Shown here piece after piece: positions 58,117 through 64,000 of a DNA stretch of 64,000 nucleotides (position 1 is the first letter of the stretch; each line of letters begins with the position of its first letter). A model generated the notes under the pieces. The model was not told the origin of the DNA, did not search any database, and saw only the letters and a list, made by a program, of their open reading frames with translations. This DNA is from Actinomycetales bacterium. GTDB taxonomy: Bacteria; Actinomycetota; Actinomycetes; Mycobacteriales; Micromonosporaceae. The translations under genes and the position numbers were made by a program. The DNA lies in assembly GCA_002919305.1 (NCBI GenBank), contig PKFB01000002.1:1-64000 (forward strand). The letters run 5' to 3'.

Positions 58117-58593
58117 ATGCCGCGTGAGCAGGGACGGAAGGTGATTACAACCAACCGTCGGGCGCGTCACGACTACACGATCCTCGACACATATGACGCC
58201 GGCATAGTGCTCACCGGAACCGAGGTCAAGTCGCTACGCGCTGGACGTGCGTCCCTGACCGACGCCTTCGCGGTCGTCACCGATGGCGAGGTGTTCCTGC
58301 ACGGCATGCACATCCCCGAGTACGCGCAGGGCACGTGGACCAACCATGACCCCCGCCGGGTGCGCAAACTGCTGCTGCACCGCAAAGAGATCAACCGTCT
58401 CATCGGTAAGACGCAGGAGAGCGGGGTGACCCTGATACCGCTCAGCCTCTACTTCAACAACGGCTGGGCCAAGGTCGAACTTGGTCTGGCCCGCGGTAAG
58501 CGGTCCTATGACAAGCGTCAAGACATCGCGAAGCGTGACGCGCAGCGGGAGATCAGCCGCGCGCTCGGGCGCTGGCGCAAGGGGATGGGCTGA
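58117..58593 (+). CDS. smpB: tmRNA-binding protein SmpB
   Basis: 158 residues. It brings tmRNA to stalled ribosomes. The OB-fold part has [29 protein letters not shown] and [25 protein letters not shown]; the C-terminal tail [23 protein letters not shown] inserts into the mRNA channel. GGAGGAGG lies before the ATG. The tmRNA gene itself is 1.5 kb downstream on the same strand. Confidence 0.97.
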   Translation: MPREQGRKVITTNRRARHDYTILDTYDAGIVLTGTEVKSLRAGRASLTDAFAVVTDGEVFLHGMHIPEYAQGTWTNHDPRRVRKLLLHRKEINRLIGKTQESGVTLIPLSLYFNNGWAKVELGLARGKRSYDKRQDIAKRDAQREISRALGRWRKGMG

Positions 58594-58630
58594 CAGCCAC
58601 CCGCCGGGCCATGGACACAGGAAGCGGTAA

Positions 58631-58987
58631 CTACACCGTCGTATCCGCCGCCTGGACGTCCGCCAGCGCCTCATCCACCGAACCGAACAGCGGGAACACC
58701 CGCGTCAGGCAGGTCATCTCCAAAATCCGCACCACGTTTGGCGGTGCCGCCGCCAACACCACCCGGGATCCAGCGGCCTTAGCCCGTTTGTGGGCCCGCA
58801 CCAGCACACCCAGCCCGGTGGAGTCCAAAAACCGCAGCTCAGACATGTTGATGATCGTGGTAGGGCGCTGGGTTACCACGTTGGCGAGCAGCGTTTTCAG
58901 ATCATCGGCGGTGATTAGATCCAAGTCACCCGCCAGTTCGATGACCGCCGCTTCCGGTTCGAATCGATGGCTCGTCGCGAGTCGCAT
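58631..58987 (-). CDS. STAS-domain anti-sigma factor antagonist
   Basis: 118 residues, one STAS domain like SpoIIAA/RsbV. The phosphorylatable serine is in the motif RFLDSTGLGVLVRAHKRA near residue 57. Such proteins release a sigma factor by binding its anti-sigma kinase when unphosphorylated. No kinase or sigma factor is beside it; it lies convergent to smpB and divergent from the CBM2 gene. Confidence 0.88.
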   Translation of the reverse strand: MRLATSHRFEPEAAVIELAGDLDLITADDLKTLLANVVTQRPTTIINMSELRFLDSTGLGVLVRAHKRAKAAGSRVVLAAAPPNVVRILEMTCLTRVFPLFGSVDEALADVQAADTTV

Positions 58988-59206
58988 AGACCGTCACTTT
59001 CATCAGAAACCACGGGAGGCTCGCATCCCGGGGACAGTGCGCTTACCTGACAGGGTCAGTCAATTCCTACTCCGTCTCAGGGTCATCCGCATGGCGGAAC
59101 CGCTAACCGGCGGAACGGAGTGGCCGTGCGACCAAGGCAAGGGGCAGCGAAATCGATCAAGAAGGCATATTGTGCCCACGAACCTGAACGCGAGTGGGAG
59201 GTACTA

Positions 59207-59947
59207 GTGGGGCCGGAGACGGAGGCCGACGCCACCATCGAGTTGCGTGCCCTGCGTCCCAGACGAGGTAGGCGGGTTCTGGTCGCGGTGGGGCTGGTGG
59301 TAGCGGTCATGGCTCCCTTGATCGGATTACGGCTCGCCTTCGACTGGCTGTTACGCGACGATGAACGATCAGTGGACGCCCTCCCCGAGCCGCCCCCGAT
59401 CAACCTGGATTCCGAGGTAACCCTCTCCGCCGTCCCCTCACTCTCCGAAACACAGGTGCCAGCGTCGACCTCCCCTTCCGCGTCCCCGTCACCATCCGCC
59501 TCCCTGAGCCCGTCGGAATCCGTCAGCCCATCGGTACCGCCCTCCCGGAACACCACCTCGGGCGCACCCACACCGACAGAAGCGTCCCCTCCTGCGTCAT
59601 CCACCACGCCCGATAGGACCCAACCGCCCAGCCTGGTGGCCTCCTACCGCACCCTGAACAACTGGGGCACAGGCTTCATCGGGCAAGTCATGATCGTCAA
59701 TCAGGGGAACAGTTCGATCAACGGTTGGACCGTGACCATGACGGTCCGGGAAGGCGTTTACCTATCCTTCGCATCCTGGCCAACCCGTGGCCAGCAAAGC
59801 GGAACAACCCTGACATTCAGGCCGGGACAGGGGCAGGCGAACCTGAATCCAGGGGAGAGCGTGACCTTCACATTCCAGGTCCACTCCTACCATAGGCGGG
59901 TAAGCGGCCCCGAAACCTGCACTATCAACGGCACACCATGCCAGTAA
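59207..59947 (+). CDS. Membrane-anchored protein with family 2 cellulose-binding module
   Basis: 246 residues. A short cytoplasmic part (about 1-20), one membrane helix (about 21-42, VLVAVGLVVAVMAPLIGLRL), a Ser/Pro/Thr linker (about 80-140), and a CBM2 domain at the end. The CBM2 shows YRTLNNWGTGFIGQVMIVN, then INGWTVTMTV, SFASWP, NLNPGESVTFTFQV and CTINGTPC. The typical N-terminal cysteine of CBM2 is absent. The frame starts at GTG 59120, but GGGAGG five bases before GTG 59207 decides that start. No catalytic domain is present: it would only hold polysaccharide at the cell surface, or act as a sensor. Confidence 0.88.
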   Translation: MGPETEADATIELRALRPRRGRRVLVAVGLVVAVMAPLIGLRLAFDWLLRDDERSVDALPEPPPINLDSEVTLSAVPSLSETQVPASTSPSASPSPSASLSPSESVSPSVPPSRNTTSGAPTPTEASPPASSTTPDRTQPPSLVASYRTLNNWGTGFIGQVMIVNQGNSSINGWTVTMTVREGVYLSFASWPTRGQQSGTTLTFRPGQGQANLNPGESVTFTFQVHSYHRRVSGPETCTINGTPCQ

Positions 59948-60067
59948 CTCCGCTGCTGGTACGGGCCCCGACAGCTGGGCCCACATCACAGCGGACCGGG
60001 TGGAATCCGGGATGAACGCTGGACACGCAGGCGTTACTCTTATGTGGCATCACACGGTGATGAGCAA

Positions 60068-60441
60068 GGGGGTGACAGGTTTCGACTTCGTGCGTTGAGT
60101 TAGGGGAAGCGAGCCGAGGAAGCCGACGTCGTCTCGTTAATCGTCGTCGGGAACAAATAAGCGCCAACGCTAATCGCGCGCAGTTCGCCCTCGCCGCCTG
60201 AGGCGAGTAGCGAACTTGTCGGCCTGGGATCGGCCTCCGTTCCAGTCGCCGGCATCAGCGAGGAGGTCTACCGGCCGAACCCGGCCGCGGGGTTCGATCG
60301 GGAAGCCAAACAGCGGCTGGGCCCGTCATACCGACTTGCTTGCGTGATCGGTAGGGCCGAGTAGAGGCACAGCAAGCTGCGCTCGGAGAAGCCCTGACAA
60401 GGCGGCGAAGGACCCGGGTTCGATTCCCGGCACCTCCACCA
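60068..60441 (+). ncRNA. ssrA: Transfer-messenger RNA
   Basis: The 5' end GGGGGTGACAGGTTTCGACTTC and the 3' end GGTTCGATTCCCGGCACCTCCACCA form the tRNA-like part, with an acceptor stem GGGGGTG/CACCTCC. The tag frame at 60163-60201 begins at GCC and encodes ANANRAQFALAA, then TGA; the ALAA end is recognised by proteases. SmpB, encoded upstream, is its partner. The CCA is encoded. Confidence 0.96.
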
Positions 60442-60447
60442 GTACCA

Positions 60448-60478
60448 GGCGGCCCGTGGATCACACGCACGGGCCGCC
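60448..60478 (+). terminator. Terminator of tmRNA
   Basis: Arms GGCGGCCCGTG (60448-60458) and CACGGGCCGCC (60468-60478) pair over 11 bp with a 9-base loop, followed by TTACGTT. Confidence 0.85.
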
Positions 60479-60689
60479 TTACGTTATGCCCGACCCACCG
60501 CTACCACCCATAGACCCACGACCAAGCCACCACAGGACCCTCCCGACCGATCGCCGTAACCACCGCCGAGCCCTGATTCGAGAGGAAGCCAGCCGTGAAG
60601 ACCGCAGGGTTCGACACTCATCAGCATCCCAGGCCACCTGGTCGGTGCACACCGCTGCGGCAGACTCGGACCCGGACGCCGCCCAGCCA

Positions 60690-60915
60690 CGAGGACGAAC
60701 ATGATCATCTGGTTTTGACGCTCTGACCAGCACAGATGTACAACCGGCGGATCGCTGCAAAAATCGACTGAGCCGAGCCCCGAAAAGCGGGCTGACCTGC
60801 GATTTGAGGTTAGGGTTACTTCATCACCCCTAGAGGGATCGCAACGGCTTGTTACATGGGACAAAACGGGCCGCGCTTAGCGGATTGCTTTATCGTCACT
60901 AGAGGGATCGAATTG
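60690..60915 (+). repeat. Diverged direct repeat, copy 1 (possible decayed CRISPR leader and repeats)
   Basis: It aligns with 61100-61297. The best part is 60736-60845, about 110 bp, starting ATGTACAACCGGCGGATCG and ending ATCGCAAC. Its end (60815-60845) looks like a CRISPR repeat, with CCCCTAGAGGG as dyad and the terminal ATCGCAAC. A similar weaker unit ends about 69 bp later; CTAGAGGGATCG occurs exactly twice (60830-60841 and 60899-60910). No gene is called in the 1.06 kb from 60479 to 61537. Confidence 0.5.
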
Positions 60916-61099
60916 TCAGTAGTTTGGTTGAGCGTCGTGCTCAGTTTTGATGCATAGACGCGGGTATTAGAGCTTCTTAAGTGATGTAGATTTGAGGTTA
61001 TGAGGTGTTGTTGGTGGAGATAAAGCTTTGGATTATGGGTAGCGTTGTTCGAGTTGGGTTTTGATGCGGAGTAACTGCCCTGGCTTAAGAATGGTGATG

Positions 61100-61297
61100 G
61101 GTTTTCGTGTGTGATTGCCTGGTTTCGCTGCTTTGGGTGAGCGAATGTATGACCGTCAGGTCATCGCAATGATCGGTTGAGTCGAGCATTGAGAAGTGAG
61201 CTCGGCTAGGGATTTGAGTTCGGGTTGTTTATCAAACCTAGGAAATCGTAACTAGCCTAGGTGATTGGCTATTCTTGCTAGGGATTCTTTGTTACTT
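61100..61297 (+). repeat. Diverged direct repeat, copy 2
   Basis: Starting near GGGTTTTCGTGTG, its best part (61145-61252) begins ATGTATGACCGTCAGGTCATC and ends ATCGTAAC. Compared with copy 1 many C and G are replaced by T and A, as in sequence drifting without selection. It has no complete CRISPR-like repeat of its own, only GTTTATCAAACCTAGGAAATCG in the corresponding place. Confidence 0.5.
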
Positions 61298-61537
61298 ATT
61301 GTCTCTGGCGGATGGTAGTGGAAGCTCTCAAACGTTGGGGAATAATTTATCCCCAGAGCAACCCCATGATCAGTTGTGTGCAATTTCAGGGCTGTACCGT
61401 GTGTGACCCTGTCGTTGCGTAATCAATGGGGTTGGCTGGGGATGGGTATGTGTTTTATTGTGGGTAGCGGGTGCGGTGAACTGGATTGGTTGTGAATTCG
61501 AATTCTCTATCGCTGTTCAGTGAAACGAAGGTGGAGC

Positions 61538-62467
61538 TCAATGAGATCTCACATATTCCGGTGAAATCCTGGGGGTGTCATCGCGAGCGTAGAGCGGTAG
61601 GCCTCGGCCGCTGACCTGCACTTCTCCGATCTCCTGCGGCACCACACTGAAGAAGCCTCGTTGTGGTTGGAGTTCTATCGCGGGGACGGTGACGATCCGC
61701 CAGGTGACCCTGTCGGCTTCGTAAGGGTCGCTTCCAATACGGATCTCATCCTGGAAGGCCGCGGTGAAAGGGCAGTTTGGTGGGGACGGGCTCCTTGATG
61801 ACGCGCAGGTCGTCAACCACTGCTCAAAGTCCATTCGTGCCCGCTCTTCGCCCTCCTCGGTGATGCTGAACAGCGGGGAGAAGGAATGGGCAGGGGTGCG
61901 GTGGGGTGTCGCTGGGGGTGGGGACGGCCACGTAGGTGGGGCGCTAAGGGTGACAAAATCGGCCACCCCCTGATACAGGTGGTACGCGCCGGGGAACAGC
62001 CACACCACTGTGACCTGCCTTGTGAGGCCGTTGACTTCGACATATGAGAAAGGAAGGGTGGACAGGTCCAGCCTCACCAGAGGGTTGAGGATTACCCACC
62101 GTCCGGCTCGTCTCTCCAGGGAGAAACACCCTTCTCCCCTGGTGCCGTCAGCGGCGGTGATCGCGATATCCACCAGCGCTTTGTCGTCTGCCTGGACAAA
62201 ACGTGGTGTGATCTGACTTATGTGCCAATGCGTCGTGAGCACCTCAGGAACAAGGAGCGCGTTGGAAAATCCTTCAACACGACCCAAATGGCGGGTGTAT
62301 GACAGGGCTTCGTCAACGTCTCTGGACCTGATGGTGTTGAGGTAATCGGTTACGGTCTCTTCTGGGCTGTCATCGATGCCTACCGTGACGACCGCGACCA
62401 GTGCACTGGAGGCTGCTGCCAGGGCGGCCACCGCCGCCGCGATCCACCAGCGATATCGCCGCCACAC
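61538..62467 (-). CDS. Membrane-anchored hypothetical protein, possibly truncated by a TAG codon
   Basis: 309 residues. A basic start (WRRYRWW) and one membrane helix (about 8-30) lead to an extracellular domain of the NTF2-like/DUF4878 kind (SPEETVTDYLNTIRSRDVDEAL), then a Pro-rich stretch (about 175-195) and a second unknown part. No enzyme motif is seen. The GTG start has no good ribosome site. Three codons upstream, in the same frame, is a TAG; before it the frame is open to ATG 62608 and encodes a Pro/Thr-rich cytoplasmic-type segment starting MTDEPTPSNLG. The natural gene may thus be 61538-62608 with a nonsense mutation. Confidence 0.6.
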   Translation of the reverse strand: MWRRYRWWIAAAVAALAAASSALVAVVTVGIDDSPEETVTDYLNTIRSRDVDEALSYTRHLGRVEGFSNALLVPEVLTTHWHISQITPRFVQADDKALVDIAITAADGTRGEGCFSLERRAGRWVILNPLVRLDLSTLPFSYVEVNGLTRQVTVVWLFPGAYHLYQGVADFVTLSAPPTWPSPPPATPHRTPAHSFSPLFSITEEGEERARMDFEQWLTTCASSRSPSPPNCPFTAAFQDEIRIGSDPYEADRVTWRIVTVPAIELQPQRGFFSVVPQEIGEVQVSGRGLPLYARDDTPRISPEYVRSH

Positions 62468-62608
62468 CGTGGCCTACGAGAATCCTCTGGGCGATGGCGG
62501 TTCGGTTATGGCCGAGGGCGTGCCGGTGGTCGGTGGTTGCAACCCTTCAGCGTTGTGCGGTGCGACGTCGCTATGTCCGAGATTGCTGGGTGTGGGTTCG
62601 TCGGTCAT

Positions 62609-63158
62609 GACACCACACTCATTTCCGTGGGGTACGCGCAGGTGTTCGCCTCTACATCCGGTTGAGGAGGGGGAGCGGGAACAGTGCGACACCCATTGAC
62701 TGGTAGGGGAGGACGATCGAGCCGTCCGGATCGATCCCGGCCAGCGGGAGGTGCGAGGTCAGCGTGCAATCGGCCGTGAACCGGACGTAAACGTGGACGC
62801 GCAGTGGCGTTGGGTGGATCCGAGGCTGACGAGGTGAGGGTGGATGCGTCGTTCGATGACATGCAACGACTCTCAGTAAGGTGGTCGAGTGGGAATCGGA
62901 TGTGGATGCGTGACAGAGAGTTGAAACGGCGACACTGTACGCATGTGGTTGGGAATCTTCCACCGCGAGACCCCGTATTCATCCCCTGACATCCGTTCCG
63001 GGAATACCGCCTCGAACGCCGTGTGTTAGCCGTCGAGTGCCCGACGGTCAGGGCCCCGCCCTTACCCGCGCCATCGGTCTCAGGAACGATGGTGGGCGGC
63101 CAGGAGAACTGAAGACGGTATGACCGGCGACAGCGAGACCGCGAGCGGGAGGTGACCG
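62609..63158. other. 550-bp gap before thiI
   Basis: Frames here are short and lack ribosome sites, so no gene is called. The left end would hold the promoter of the minus-strand membrane protein, the right end that of thiI. Confidence 0.4.
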
Positions 63159-64000
63159 ATGCGGCAGCAGTGGTGTGTGCTGCTCAAGTACGGCGAGATG
63201 GCGCTCAAGGGGCGCAACAAGGAGCGCTTCGAACGCCAGCTGCTGGACAACCTGCGCTATAGCCTGGCTGATCTCGGTGGACCGGTGCAGATCAAGCGTC
63301 GGGACGGCGTCTTGGTGCTTTCCGCACCGGCGTACCAGGAGGAGCTGGTCGCTCGTGCGCGACGGCTGATCGGGATCAGCGTGGTGCAGCCGGCGCTGCG
63401 CGTACCGAAGGACCCTGAGGCCGTGGCTGACGCGGCCGTTGAGCTCGCCGGGAAGCAGCACCCCTCCGACCCGCCGCCTCGGTTCGCGGTGCGGGCTCGT
63501 CGCCGGCACAAGAAGTTCCCCATGACCTCCGAGCAGTTCGCCGCGTTCATCGGCGCCCGTATCCATACCGAGCTCGGCTGGCCGGTGGATCTGGACACGC
63601 CGCAGGTGGAGATCCTGGTGGAGGTGGACCGGCACGAGGTGTTCCTCTCCACCGAGCGCCACCGCGGTCAGGGCGGTCTCCCTGTGGGCACCAGCGGGAA
63701 GGCGCTGGCGTTGATCTCCGGCGGTTTCGACTCGCCGGTGGCCGCGTACCGGGCGATGCGTCGCGGACTGCGGTGTGAGTTCGTGCACTTCAGCGGGGCG
63801 CCGTTCACCGGTCCGTCTTCGACATACAAGGCGTACGCGCTGGTGCGTCAGCTCAGCGCGTTCCAGGGCGCGACTCGCCTGCACGTCATCCCCATCGGGC
63901 GGGCACAGCGTGCGCTCGCCACCGCCGGCGCCGGTGAGCTGCAGATCGTGGCGCAGCGCAGGCTGATGGTGCGGGTCGCCGATCAGCTCGCTCAGCGGCT
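63159..64000 (+). CDS. thiI: tRNA 4-thiouridine synthetase ThiI (partial, runs off the window)
   Basis: The frame is open to the window edge, so about 280 residues are visible. It starts RQQWCVLLKYGEMALKGRNK, typical of ThiI, followed by a THUMP domain (about 60-165, with PRFAVRARRRHKKFP) and the PP-loop ATPase site ALISGGFDSPVAAYRAMRRG near 187. It adenylates uridine 8 of tRNA for sulfur transfer and can also serve thiamine synthesis; the C-terminal part that would show a rhodanese domain is outside. GGGAGG lies six bases before the ATG. Confidence 0.93.
   Translation, partial: MRQQWCVLLKYGEMALKGRNKERFERQLLDNLRYSLADLGGPVQIKRRDGVLVLSAPAYQEELVARARRLIGISVVQPALRVPKDPEAVADAAVELAGKQHPSDPPPRFAVRARRRHKKFPMTSEQFAAFIGARIHTELGWPVDLDTPQVEILVEVDRHEVFLSTERHRGQGGLPVGTSGKALALISGGFDSPVAAYRAMRRGLRCEFVHFSGAPFTGPSSTYKAYALVRQLSAFQGATRLHVIPIGRAQRALATAGAGELQIVAQRRLMVRVADQLAQR

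Noticed and set aside
60420-61537. Integrated element with an attachment site copied from the tmRNA end
   Set aside because: tmRNA ends are common integration sites, but no second copy of the GGTTCGATTCCCGG end and no integrase were seen downstream in the window.
63048-63884. 278-codon minus-strand frame at the window end
   Set aside because: Antisense to thiI, whose motifs on the plus strand are unmistakable.

Overview
The window comes from a GC-rich Gram-positive actinobacterium. The evidence is the F420 biosynthesis genes fbiA, fbiB and fbiC, a WhiB2-type iron-sulfur regulator, the mtrA-mtrB-lpqB operon, frequent GTG starts, a tmRNA tag ending in ALAA, and a gene order (F420 genes, whiB, manB, SIS protein, manA, mtrAB, lpqB, comF, hpf, secA) that matches mycobacterial and related chromosomes. 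No replication or mobility genes are seen, so this is chromosomal DNA, mostly core genes with accessory islands. The genus cannot be assigned from the sequence alone.

0-17.8 kb: the end of an FG-GAP repeat protein, a GT4 glycosyltransferase, then GDP-mannose and F420 metabolism (manC, fbiB-fbiA, fbiC), whiB2, a degenerate metallopeptidase-like gene, a DUF3499 gene, and the manB-Trm112-SIS-CDF-manA operon, closed by a strong hairpin. manA, manB and manC together connect fructose-6-phosphate to GDP-mannose. 17.8-19.35 kb holds no convincing gene.

19.35-39.2 kb: rfbB, mtrA-mtrB-lpqB-comF, hpf, a double-GNAT gene, a glutathionyl-hydroquinone reductase-like gene, secA, an Rv3235-like gene, a small HTH gene, a WS/DGAT-family gene, a DUF6912-like gene, a polytopic membrane protein and pruA. 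Clusters of 10-bp tandem repeats sit at the promoters of both the Rv3235-like and the HTH gene, which suggests a small autoregulated circuit.

39.2-48.1 kb is accessory DNA. It has long gene-free stretches, orphan unknown genes, a PCMT-like methyltransferase, a zinc-knuckle protein, an EVE/PUA-like protein, a 3-spacer CRISPR array of type I-E repeat style with no cas genes in the window, a frameshifted gene, and a compact three-gene cassette that looks like a type VII-secreted RNase A-like toxin with helper and immunity protein.

48.3-60.5 kb: tryptophan 2,3-dioxygenase, then two divergently built membrane Ser/Thr kinases. The second carries an extracellular family 3 cellulose-binding module as its sensor. 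PadR, prfB, ftsE-ftsX, an M23 peptidase, smpB, a STAS protein, a membrane-anchored CBM2 protein and tmRNA follow. The CBM3 kinase and the CBM2 anchor lie 6 kb apart and may form a polysaccharide-sensing surface.

60.5-63.15 kb is AT-richer. It contains two diverged direct repeats of about 200 bp that look like a decayed leader-plus-CRISPR-repeat unit, and a membrane protein gene that may be split by a TAG codon. The window ends inside thiI.
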